From contig OZ244964.1 in assembly GCA_965222825.1 (NCBI GenBank), positions 124,001 through 188,000 of the forward strand: DNA of 64,000 nucleotides. The letters run 5' to 3'. The translations under genes and the position numbers were made by a program. The stretch comes from G965207335 sp965222825 (lineage in GTDB: Bacteria > Pseudomonadota > Gammaproteobacteria > PS1 > Pseudothioglobaceae). Below the pieces are notes generated by a model. The model saw only the letters and a list, made by a program, of their open reading frames with translations. It searched no databases and was not told the origin of the DNA. Positions 17,422 to 25,308 of this stretch are shown here, piece after piece (positions within the stretch are counted from its first letter, which is position 1; each line of letters begins with the position of its first letter).

Positions 17422-18460
17422 TTATCCATGGCATAAAGAGCCATTTAGCATACTAGCTAGTATGTATGATAATGCTAGAATTCCTAGTGCTTTATTGATA
17501 CACGGTATTCGTAATACTGGTAAATTAGTATTAGCATTAAAATTTATTAAGTTATTATTGTGCGATAAACCAGTGAACAATAATAATAAAGAGGCTTGTG
17601 GTGTTTGTAGGTCGTGTAAATTATTAGCTCAAGATGATTTTGGCTATAATAGTGAACAATCATTATTAGTCCGCCATTCTTATAATGAAAATTTTATTTA
17701 TTGTCAAAGAGAATTTAATGAAAGAGAAAAATTATCAGAACAAATTTTAATTAATCAAATTAGAGCATTTTGCAACTCTTTATCAAAAACAAGTGCTAAA
17801 TTAAAAATAGGTTTATTGTATTATGGCGATGAGTTAAGAAAAGACAGCTCTGATAGTTTATTAAAAACCCTAGAAGAGCCACCTGAGGGGGCTATTATAA
17901 TAATTCTAGCACACAAAATAGGTAAATTATCTAAAACTATTCTTAGTCGTTGCCAAAAAATTCATATTAAAAGTAGTTATGATGAAAAAACTATATCTTG
18001 GCTAGTAGAGAATTCTAAAGATTATGGTGATGTAGATGTTAAACATTTATTAAAACTTAATTATGGAGTGCCATTAGAGGCTTTGCATATGTTGGCTAAT
18101 AATGATTATGATAAATATTTATTATGGCAAGAATATTTATTATCACTGGCGATAAATGCTAATAATATTGCTATTAAAGCACCAGATAATAATATTATGG
18201 CATTTAGGGTATTAAGAGATTTATTGACTAAAATAATAACAAATAAACTAACCAATAAAATAGACAAACTAGCAAATATAAATAATATTAGCTTAAAAAG
18301 TGATATTAATTTTTTATCATTATTATTAGCTGATGTAGAAAAATCCATACAATTACAACATACTAATATCAATATTAGTTTATTATTAGATAGTATTCTT
18401 ATTGTTTGGTCACATATTACCCATTTAGCTAGTTATCCTAATATTTTTGAAGATTTTTAA
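17414..18460 (+). CDS. holB: DNA polymerase III delta' subunit
   Basis: Clamp-loader subunit that helps the gamma complex open and load the beta clamp. 348 residues (E. coli 334). Seen are the degenerate nucleotide site HGIRNTGKLVLAL (delta' does not hydrolyse ATP), a zinc-binding cluster with CGVCRSC near residue 60, LLYYGDELRKDSSDSLLKTLEEPPEGA (here quoted in part: LLKTLEEPPEGA) and the SRCQ sensor near residue 178. It is coupled to tmk by overlap and is 8 bases before hemL. The C-terminal third is poorly conserved, as usual. Confidence 0.93.
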   Translation: MTNYPWHKEPFSILASMYDNARIPSALLIHGIRNTGKLVLALKFIKLLLCDKPVNNNNKEACGVCRSCKLLAQDDFGYNSEQSLLVRHSYNENFIYCQREFNEREKLSEQILINQIRAFCNSLSKTSAKLKIGLLYYGDELRKDSSDSLLKTLEEPPEGAIIIILAHKIGKLSKTILSRCQKIHIKSSYDEKTISWLVENSKDYGDVDVKHLLKLNYGVPLEALHMLANNDYDKYLLWQEYLLSLAINANNIAIKAPDNNIMAFRVLRDLLTKIITNKLTNKIDKLANINNISLKSDINFLSLLLADVEKSIQLQHTNINISLLLDSILIVWSHITHLASYPNIFEDF

Positions 18461-18468
18461 CAGTTTTT

Positions 18469-19752
18469 ATGAGCAAATCAGACGAGTTATTTAAACAAGC
18501 AAAAAAATATATACCAGGAGGGGTAAATTCTCCAGTTCGTGCTTTTGCTAGTGTAGGTGGTAAGCCAATTTTTTTCAAACGCGGAGACGGTGCTTATTTA
18601 TATGATGTTGATAATAAAGCTTATATAGATTTTGTTGGCTCTTGGGGTCCTATGATTTTAGGGCACAACAATAAGCTAATTATCAATAAAGTTAAACAAG
18701 CCTTAGATAACGGTATCGGTTTTGGCACGCCAACTGAGATTGAAACTAAATTAGCCGCCAAGATATGTGAGTTAGTCCCATCTATAGAATTAGTGCGTAT
18801 GGTAAGTTCGGGCACAGAGGCAACAATGAGTGCTATTCGTCTAGCTAGAGGTTGGACTAAGAGAGATATTATTATTAAATTTGAAGGTTGTTATCATGGT
18901 CATTCTGACTCATTACTGGTAAAAGCCGGTTCAGGGGCACTAACTTTTGGCACTCCTACTTCTGCTGGAGTGCCTAATAGTATAGCAAAACACACTCTAA
19001 CTCTGGAATACAATAATAGCAGTCAAGTTTGTGATATATTTGCTAAAATGGGCGATAAAATAGCAGGGGTTATTGTTGAGCCTGTAGCGGGTAATATGAA
19101 TTGCATTCTTCCTAAGCAAGGGTTTTTAACTACTTTAAGGACAGAATGCACAAATTATGGTGCAGTGCTAATTTTTGACGAAGTAATGACAGGTTTTAGA
19201 GTTGCACTAGGAGGTGCTCAAAGTTATTACAATATAAAGCCAGATTTAACCACCTTAGGTAAGATTATTGGTGCTGGTTTTCCAGTTGGTGCTTTTGGTG
19301 GTAAAAAAGAAATTATGCAATGTATTGCACCATTAGGTGCTGTTTACCAAGCTGGAACCTTGTCTGGCAATCCAATTTCTATAACAGCAGGGTTAACTAT
19401 GTTAGAATACCTAGCTGATAATAATGATTTTTATCAAATATTAAGTAATAAAACTGAGCAATTAGTATTAGGTATATTACAACTAGCTAAGCAGCACAAC
19501 ATAGCAATGACGGCTAATTATATATGCGGTATGTTTGGCTTATTTTTTAGCAATGAGGCTAAGGTAATTAATTTTAAACAAAGCACAAATTGTAATAGTA
19601 GTTTATTTGTTAAGTTTTTTAATGCTATGTTAAAACAAGGAGTTTATTTAGCACCATCATCTTATGAGGCTGGTTTTTTATCAGCTGCACACAGTGATAT
19701 TGAAATTAGCAAAACTTTAAATGCCATAGATTATGTCTTTAGTAATTTTTGA
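18469..19752 (+). CDS. hemL: glutamate-1-semialdehyde 2,1-aminomutase
   Basis: PLP-dependent conversion of glutamate-1-semialdehyde to 5-aminolevulinate, second step of the C5 route to haem. 427 residues. The N-terminus is YIPGGVNSPVRAF. The sequence has MVSSGTEATMSAIRLARG (cofactor phosphate site), the FEGCYHGHSDSLL segment, the aspartate in LIFDEVMTGFR and the Schiff-base lysine in TTLGKIIGAGFPVG near residue 265. It ends AAHSDIEIS, typical of HemL. It lies between holB and a HAD phosphatase whose start overlaps its end by 20 bases. Confidence 0.97.
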   Translation: MSKSDELFKQAKKYIPGGVNSPVRAFASVGGKPIFFKRGDGAYLYDVDNKAYIDFVGSWGPMILGHNNKLIINKVKQALDNGIGFGTPTEIETKLAAKICELVPSIELVRMVSSGTEATMSAIRLARGWTKRDIIIKFEGCYHGHSDSLLVKAGSGALTFGTPTSAGVPNSIAKHTLTLEYNNSSQVCDIFAKMGDKIAGVIVEPVAGNMNCILPKQGFLTTLRTECTNYGAVLIFDEVMTGFRVALGGAQSYYNIKPDLTTLGKIIGAGFPVGAFGGKKEIMQCIAPLGAVYQAGTLSGNPISITAGLTMLEYLADNNDFYQILSNKTEQLVLGILQLAKQHNIAMTANYICGMFGLFFSNEAKVINFKQSTNCNSSLFVKFFNAMLKQGVYLAPSSYEAGFLSAAHSDIEISKTLNAIDYVFSNF

Positions 19753-20389
19753 TTTAGACTATACACTAATAAATGGTGATAGTGATTTTCTTTGGGGCGA
19801 GTTTTTAGTAGAGCTAGGTGCTGTAAAAGCTGATGTCTATAAAATTAAAAATAAATATTTTTATGATGCTTATAATAATGGTAGTTTAGTTATTGAAGAA
19901 TTTTTAGAATTTTCCTTAGCACCATTAGCAAAATATAATTTAAGGCAATTAAATTTATGGCACCAGCAGTTTATGGTGCAAAAAATCCAACCCATATTAC
20001 TAGAAAAAGCACAAACTACTATAAATAAACACAAACAAGCTGGCGATACTATACTAGCAATTACTGCCACTAATGAATTTATAGCAGCACCAATTATTAA
20101 ACAATTTGGCATTGATAATTTTCTAGCAACTCAGCTAGAGCGAAACAGCACTGGTTATAGCGGTAATTTTATTGGTATTCCTTGTTTTAGTAATGGTAAG
20201 GTTATAAATTTAAAAAAATATTTAGCAACAAAGCCAATTTCACTAACAGATAGCTATTGTTATAGTGATTCGTATAATGATTTAGCACTACTAAATTTAG
20301 TAGATAATCCAATAGCAGTAAATGCTGATGATAAACTAAAAAAATATGCTAAAATCCATAATTGGCAAATAACTAATTGGATTGACTAA
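19733..20389 (+). CDS. HAD-IB family hydrolase (SerB-like)
   Basis: 218-residue haloacid-dehalogenase phosphatase of subfamily IB. The nucleophile motif is FDLDYTLINGDSD at residue 5, motif II is ITATNEF near 107, and the acidic motif is YCYSDSYNDLALL near 185. The proteobacterial family starting this way (DLDxTLxxGDSDxLW) is often annotated as phosphoserine-phosphatase-like, but real substrates may be phospholipid-type or sugar phosphates. The 20-base overlap with hemL suggests coupled translation. The -35 of the glnK promoter falls on its last codons. Confidence 0.88.
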   Translation: MSLVIFDLDYTLINGDSDFLWGEFLVELGAVKADVYKIKNKYFYDAYNNGSLVIEEFLEFSLAPLAKYNLRQLNLWHQQFMVQKIQPILLEKAQTTINKHKQAGDTILAITATNEFIAAPIIKQFGIDNFLATQLERNSTGYSGNFIGIPCFSNGKVINLKKYLATKPISLTDSYCYSDSYNDLALLNLVDNPIAVNADDKLKKYAKIHNWQITNWID

Positions 20390-20410
20390 TATTAATATTT
20401 AATATATAAT
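20382..20410 (+). promoter_or_regulatory. near-consensus sigma-70 promoter of glnK-amtB
   Basis: TTGACT (20382-20387), a 17-base spacer and TATAAT (20405-20410). Start would be near 20417, with an AAAGGAG ribosome-binding site before the glnK ATG. No sigma-54 element of the form TGGCAC-N5-TTGC was seen in the interval, although glnK-amtB is usually NtrC/sigma-54 controlled. Confidence 0.7.
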
Positions 20411-20449
20411 CCCCGCTGAAATTAGAAAATTTAAAGGAGAGTATTAGCG

Positions 20450-20788
20450 ATGAAATTAATTACTGCAATTTTAAAACCATATAAAATAGATGAAGTTCGT
20501 AATAAGTTAGCAGAAATTGGCATTCAAGGACTTACAGTTACTGAGGTTAAGGGTTTTGGTAGGCAAAAAGGGCATACAGAATTATATCGTGGAGCAGAAT
20601 ACCACATAGATTTTTTACCCAAAATTAAATTAGAAATAGCAGTTAGCGATGAGCAGTTAGATACAGTTACTGATGCAATAATTTCTGTGGCTAATACCAG
20701 TAAAATTGGCGATGGTAAAATTTTTATAACCAACCTAGAAACAGTAATTCGCATTAGGACTGGCGAAAGAGGTGGTGATGTTTTATAA
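20450..20788 (+). CDS. glnK: nitrogen regulatory protein P-II (GlnK type)
   Basis: Trimeric P-II signal protein that senses 2-oxoglutarate and ATP/ADP; 112 residues, the standard length. The T-loop holds the uridylylation site Tyr51 in GAEYHIDFLPK; the ATP-binding GDGKIFITNLE and the ending RIRTGERGGDVL are intact. Its location directly before amtB makes GlnK more likely than GlnB; GlnK docks into AmtB to block ammonium uptake when nitrogen is plentiful. The gap to amtB is 42 bases. Confidence 0.96.
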   Translation: MKLITAILKPYKIDEVRNKLAEIGIQGLTVTEVKGFGRQKGHTELYRGAEYHIDFLPKIKLEIAVSDEQLDTVTDAIISVANTSKIGDGKIFITNLETVIRIRTGERGGDVL

Positions 20789-20830
20789 ATCATTATAAAA
20801 AACAAAATTATTAACATAGTATATCTTCTT

Positions 20831-22141
20831 ATGAAAAAATTAATTAATAAATATATTTTTGGCATTATTTTATTATTTTTATCAACTTCTTTATTGGCTG
20901 ATACTTTTAACGGTGCTGATACTTCTTGGATTTTAACAAGCACAGTATTAGTATTATTTATGACCCTACCGGGCTTGGCATTATTTTATGCTGGTATGGT
21001 CCGTAGTAAAAATGTCTTATCAGTATTAGCACAGTGTTTTGCAGTAGCAGCGGTAATATCTGTTGTGTGGTTTGGAGTTGGTTATAGTTTAGCATTTAGC
21101 TCTGGTAATGCCTTTATTGGTGATTTTTCTAAAGCATTTATGATGGGAATTAGCAAAGATAGTTTGTCTGGCTCAATTCCAGAGGTGCTATTTGCTATGT
21201 TTCAAATGACATTTGCTATTATTACTCCAGCTCTAATAATTGGGGCATTTGTTGAAAGAATGAAATTTGGAGTAATGTTGTTATTTACTAGTATTTGGTC
21301 ATTAGTAGTTTATTCTCCTATAGCTCATTGGGTTTGGGGCGGTGGCTGGCTTGCTAATCTTGGTGTTCTGGATTTTGCAGGCGGTATAGTAGTTCATATA
21401 ACAGCTGGTGTTAGTGCTTTAGTCGTGGCATTAGTTATTGGTAATCGTAATGGTTTTGCTAAAAATCTTATACCACCACATAATTTAGCTATATCAGTAG
21501 CAGGTGCTGCTATGTTATGGATTGGTTGGTTTGGTTTTAATGGTGGCTCAGCACTAGCTTCTAATTCTGATGCTGCTATGGCAATTTTAGTAACTCATTT
21601 ATCAGCAGCTAGTGGGGTTATTGCTTGGGCTGGAATGGAATGGTATAAATACGGCAAACCTACGGTATTAGGTATGATAACAGGTATGGTAGCTGGTCTA
21701 GGAACTATTACTCCAGCATCTGGATTTGTTGGTCCTAGTGCTGCTATTGTTATTGGTTTGTTGGCTGGTATTGTATGTTTTGTTGCTACCAATTACATTA
21801 AACAAGTATTAAAAATTGATGATTCTCTTGATGTATTTCCTGTTCACGGTGTAGGTGGTATATTAGGAACTTTATTAACTGGGGTTTTTGCTGCTGCCGT
21901 TGGTTTAGGTATTTTTAATGGCTTTGGTTTTGCAGATGGTATAAACTCTATTGCTGGACAATTACAGGCACAGTTTATTGGAGTAATATCAACTGTCGCT
22001 TATACTGCTATTGTTACTTGGATTATTCTTAAATTATTAGATATTACTATTGGCCTAAGAGTAACACAAGAGCAAGAACAAGAAGGATTAGATATTAGTT
22101 TTCATGAAGAAAAAGGCTACGAAATATATATAAATACATAG
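20831..22141 (+). CDS. amtB: ammonium transporter
   Basis: Trimeric inner-membrane ammonium channel, 436 residues, with an N-terminal signal peptide (IFGIILLFLSTSLLA) as in E. coli AmtB and eleven predicted helices. Signatures include DTSWILTSTVLVLFMTLPG in part, LFYAGMVRSKNVLSV, AHWVWGGGWLA, the twin-His region VDVFPVHGVGG-like LDVFPVHGVGGILG and WFGFNGGSAL. The cytosolic C-terminal tail ends after VTQEQEQEGLDISFHEEKGYE, the region that contacts GlnK. The stop shares its last base with the GTG start of mltD. Confidence 0.97.
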   Translation: MKKLINKYIFGIILLFLSTSLLADTFNGADTSWILTSTVLVLFMTLPGLALFYAGMVRSKNVLSVLAQCFAVAAVISVVWFGVGYSLAFSSGNAFIGDFSKAFMMGISKDSLSGSIPEVLFAMFQMTFAIITPALIIGAFVERMKFGVMLLFTSIWSLVVYSPIAHWVWGGGWLANLGVLDFAGGIVVHITAGVSALVVALVIGNRNGFAKNLIPPHNLAISVAGAAMLWIGWFGFNGGSALASNSDAAMAILVTHLSAASGVIAWAGMEWYKYGKPTVLGMITGMVAGLGTITPASGFVGPSAAIVIGLLAGIVCFVATNYIKQVLKIDDSLDVFPVHGVGGILGTLLTGVFAAAVGLGIFNGFGFADGINSIAGQLQAQFIGVISTVAYTAIVTWIILKLLDITIGLRVTQEQEQEGLDISFHEEKGYEIYINT

Positions 22142-23691
22142 TGAGTAAAGCCTATTTTATATCCTTAATTAGTAGTTATCTGTTTTTAATATCCTCTATT
22201 ACCCGTCTATTAGTTGTTATTGTTATAACTTTACTACCTATTAGTATATTTGCTAATAATACTGCTAGTATTACTGTAGCAAATAATTTAGATAATAATT
22301 TATGGCATTATATTGATGATAATGCAAAATTAGAATTTGATGTTAGTTATGTAGTTGATTATATTGATTGGTTTAAGAATAATCCGGGTTATTTGCAAAG
22401 GATAAGTGTTAGGGCTAAGTTGTATTTGTATTTTATTGTTAAAGAAGTAGAAGCAAGAAATATGCCTATTGAAATAGCATTATTACCTGTTGTTGAGTCT
22501 GCTTTTTATCCGTTTGCGTATTCTTCTGGGGCAGCTAGTGGCTTATGGCAATTTATTCCTAGCACTGGCTTAATTTATGGCTTAGACCAAAATTGGTGGT
22601 ATGATGCTAGAAGAGATATAAGTGCTTCTACTAACTCAGCATTACAATATTTACAAAATTTATACATTCTATTTGATAATGATTGGTTGCTTGCAATTGC
22701 AGCCTATAATGCAGGTCCTGGTAGGGTAAAAAAAGCCATAAAGAAAAATAAAAGACTAGGTTTAGCAACAGATTTTTGGAGTTTAGACTTACCACTAGAA
22801 ACCAAAGATTATGTGCCTAAATTATTAGCAGTTAGAGAAATAATCCGTAACCAAGGCAAGTATAATCAACAATTATCACTTGTTAAAAATGAGCAAGTAA
22901 TAGATAGTTTAGTTCTAAAATCACAATTAAATATTAAAAAGATTAGTGATTTAAGTGGGGTAGGTATTAATGAAATATATAATTTAAACCCCGGTATTAA
23001 ACGCTGGACTACCCCGCCTATTGATAATTATAAATTGCTATTACCTATAAGTGTAATTAGCAAGTTTAAAAAGAAATTAGCAACACTACCCTTAGCATCA
23101 CAATTAGAATGGGTTAGGCATAAGGTTTTAGATGGCGAAAAACTACTAGATATTGCTAATACTTATGGGGTTAGTGAAAATAATTTAGCAAATATTAATA
23201 ACTTAGATAATACTATTACTAGAAGTGGTGATTTTATAATTGTGCCTATACTAAAGCAATATTATTCTTATCATTCATTATCAGAAAAACAACAAAAACA
23301 ACGCTTAGAACAACAAAAATATAAGACTGATATTAATCATAAAGTAGTTGTTGGCGATAGTTTGTGGAAAATTGCTAAATTATATCAAGTAAGCATAGCT
23401 TATTTAATGGAGAAAAATAATATTACCAAAGCACATTTTATTAGAGTAGGAGATAATCTAATAATAAAAAATAAATATGATATTAAACAAGCCTTAGTTG
23501 ATAATGATATTACTACTAAGATTAGTATTATTAGAAAAATTTTGTATAATATCAGAAAAAATGATACTTTATCACAAATAGCATATAAATTTAATGTTAG
23601 CATAGATAATATTAAAAAATGGAATAATCTTGATAGCGATATAATAAAATATGGTGCTAATCTTATACTTTATATCAGCATGGTGCAGTGA
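22141..23691 (+). CDS. mltD: membrane-bound lytic murein transglycosylase D
   Basis: Periplasmic or outer-membrane-associated enzyme that cleaves peptidoglycan to 1,6-anhydro muropeptides. 516 residues with a GTG start, an N-terminal hydrophobic segment, and a family-1 transglycosylase domain with catalytic Glu in PVVESAFYPFA near residue 119, then ASGLWQFIPSTG and AIAAYNAGPGRVKKAI. Three LysM repeats follow: near 327-365, near 395-435 (VVVGDSLWKIAKLYQVS) and near 465-510 (IRKNDTLSQIAYKFNVS). No lipobox Cys is obvious in the signal region. The GTG overlaps the amtB stop; an unusual partner for ammonium transport. Confidence 0.92.
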   Translation: MSKAYFISLISSYLFLISSITRLLVVIVITLLPISIFANNTASITVANNLDNNLWHYIDDNAKLEFDVSYVVDYIDWFKNNPGYLQRISVRAKLYLYFIVKEVEARNMPIEIALLPVVESAFYPFAYSSGAASGLWQFIPSTGLIYGLDQNWWYDARRDISASTNSALQYLQNLYILFDNDWLLAIAAYNAGPGRVKKAIKKNKRLGLATDFWSLDLPLETKDYVPKLLAVREIIRNQGKYNQQLSLVKNEQVIDSLVLKSQLNIKKISDLSGVGINEIYNLNPGIKRWTTPPIDNYKLLLPISVISKFKKKLATLPLASQLEWVRHKVLDGEKLLDIANTYGVSENNLANINNLDNTITRSGDFIIVPILKQYYSYHSLSEKQQKQRLEQQKYKTDINHKVVVGDSLWKIAKLYQVSIAYLMEKNNITKAHFIRVGDNLIIKNKYDIKQALVDNDITTKISIIRKILYNIRKNDTLSQIAYKFNVSIDNIKKWNNLDSDIIKYGANLILYISMVQ

Positions 23692-23773
23692 TTCCAAACT
23701 TGATTGTAACTCCCGTGAGAATTTATATATTTCTTGGCAATTCAAAAGTAATGAGTAAATATTTTAAACCAGT

Positions 23774-24448
23774 ATGCAAATAACAACAAAATTAGATATT
23801 GTAAAAATTATATTAGCAGGATTTTCTTTTATAGTTTTATACCCTTTACAATTAATTACTAAAACTCTATTTTCAATATTATTAATGCTACCTCTGGTTA
23901 TATTTTTGGTAAATATTTTTATTGATGTGCAAAACTATGGGTTGGAGTTTATCCTTAATAAAGGTGTGCCATTAGCAGTGCTATTTTATGCCTTATTATT
24001 TAGTTTTGGCTATGCTTTATTTGCTATTAATGTTTATCGTGGGGTAATTTTAGGCATTGACAATACTCCAAAATACGGCTATCTAAACCCTAAAGGTATT
24101 TGGGGGTTTCTTGTTTATTTATCCATAATTCAATTGTTATTAATAATGCCTGTATTACTAACTGGGATTAGTTTTTTTTATTTAATAGTATGTTTTATAA
24201 TAGCACCTATGTTTTTGCGATTAGTGGATATAGCCTTAGAAAAAGACAAGAATAAATACTATATTAATATAAATTATCGTTTAAATTTTACTATTTTGCA
24301 GGGATTATTGCCATTGTTAATAGTATTTATAATTAGTTATTTACCAGATGGTGCATTTACTAATATTTTATTATTAATTGTGAAAATATTTTTAATATAT
24401 TGGGAAGCAATAACACTGGCATTAATTTATCAAAATACAACGCAGTAG
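23774..24448 (+). CDS. predicted multi-pass membrane protein, unknown
   Basis: Unrecognised 224-residue hydrophobic protein with about six predicted membrane segments (roughly residues 14-45, 67-85, 113-150, 173-190 and 195-220). A short cytosolic motif, NVYRGVILGIDNTPKYGYLNPK, lies in the middle. The pattern of an amphipathic central loop between helix pairs resembles uncharacterised proteobacterial inner-membrane families, but no named family can be assigned. It follows mltD by 82 bases and converges on the cyclo-ligase gene with a 7-base gap. Confidence 0.75.
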   Translation: MQITTKLDIVKIILAGFSFIVLYPLQLITKTLFSILLMLPLVIFLVNIFIDVQNYGLEFILNKGVPLAVLFYALLFSFGYALFAINVYRGVILGIDNTPKYGYLNPKGIWGFLVYLSIIQLLLIMPVLLTGISFFYLIVCFIIAPMFLRLVDIALEKDKNKYYININYRLNFTILQGLLPLLIVFIISYLPDGAFTNILLLIVKIFLIYWEAITLALIYQNTTQ

Positions 24449-24455
24449 AAAATTC

Positions 24456-25013
24456 TTAAAAGTTTCCTATCTCGGTAATAATAGACCTTACCCTAATGTC
24501 ATTAATTGATGGTTTAATACTATCTAGGCGTTGTAAACTGTGTGCTAAGGAATGTATTTTTACCCCAAAATTATACTTTCTTTTAACACTAAATGCTAAG
24601 GTTCTATCGTAAAAACCACCACCCATACCTAAGCGATTATGATTATCATCAAAACCAACTAATGGCGTTAGTATTAAATTAAGATTTTTTGGATGTTTAG
24701 GGTTTATTAGTTTTGGCTCTTTAATAGCAAAACTATTATTAGTAAAATGTTTGTTTGGGCTAACAAATTTTAATTTTTTTTTTCTAATAACAGGCATATA
24801 AACTTTTTTACCTTGCTTAGTTAAAAAATCCTCTAAATAATTAGTTGCTATCTCGCCATCAAATTCATAATACAAAGCTATACTATAAGGAAGGCGAAGG
24901 ATAGCTAATTTTTGACATTGATACAATAAACTTTTAGCGTGTTTTTTTTGTTTATAAGGGCTTAGGTTGTTGCGTAATTTGCGTAAATGCAATCTAATAC
25001 TAAATTTATCCAT
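24456..25013 (-). CDS. 5-formyltetrahydrofolate cyclo-ligase family protein
   Basis: Converts 5-formyl-THF to 5,10-methenyl-THF with ATP, recycling the inhibitory folate form. 185 residues. The N-terminal LRKLRNNLSPYKQKKHAK is the family start, followed by YYEFDGEIAT, then GFDDNHNRLGMGGGFYDRTLAF near residue 125 (nucleotide and folate site; GMGGGFYDR quoted as core). In many proteobacteria this gene (ygfA/fau) lies directly downstream of the 6S RNA gene, and that arrangement is kept here, which supports both calls. Confidence 0.94.
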   Translation of the reverse strand: MDKFSIRLHLRKLRNNLSPYKQKKHAKSLLYQCQKLAILRLPYSIALYYEFDGEIATNYLEDFLTKQGKKVYMPVIRKKKLKFVSPNKHFTNNSFAIKEPKLINPKHPKNLNLILTPLVGFDDNHNRLGMGGGFYDRTLAFSVKRKYNFGVKIHSLAHSLQRLDSIKPSINDIRVRSIITEIGNF

Positions 25014-25035
25014 ATTATTGCATTCTAATTTTAGA

Positions 25036-25223
25036 ATAATGTGTCCAATGTGCCGTGTTAGATTTGCTCCTCAAACCTATGATCTAAGGCGGAAGTTAGA
25101 ATAATATCATTAGGCTTCTTATTACTAGATAAGTATGCACACAAATATTAAATCTCATCTCCTATTTTTATACAAGTATCGGTTTAAAGTATAAAAACCC
25201 AATCACAAACACAACAGACACAT
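25036..25223 (-). ncRNA. ssrS: 6S RNA (RNA polymerase sigma-70 holoenzyme regulator)
   Basis: About 185 bases on the minus strand directly upstream of the cyclo-ligase gene, the conserved ssrS location. Order of elements matches E. coli 6S: a CCGATACTT segment (E. coli CCGATATTT), then GTGCATACTTAT aligning with GAGCATGCTCGG, then AAGAAGCCT (E. coli GAGAAGCCT). Next comes a 3' hairpin with AGGTTTGA...CAAATCT, then ACGGCA. The ends GTGTC (5', 25221-25217) and GACAC (3', 25045-25041), with adjacent TGTG/CACA, can form the closing stem. A perfect TATAAT lies at 25233-25228, just upstream. A palindrome at 25022-25037 may terminate it. Exact ends are estimates. Confidence 0.83.
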
Positions 25224-25308
25224 ATAAATTATAGCATTAAAACAGTTTCAATATATAAATTTTTATAAAAAAATTAATATTCTAAAATATTTTTACAAAG
25301 TTGTGCGT

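Noticed and set aside
19870..20112. Minus-strand Cys-rich 80-codon frame in the HAD gene
   Set aside because: Shadow of the phosphatase reading frame with no start context.
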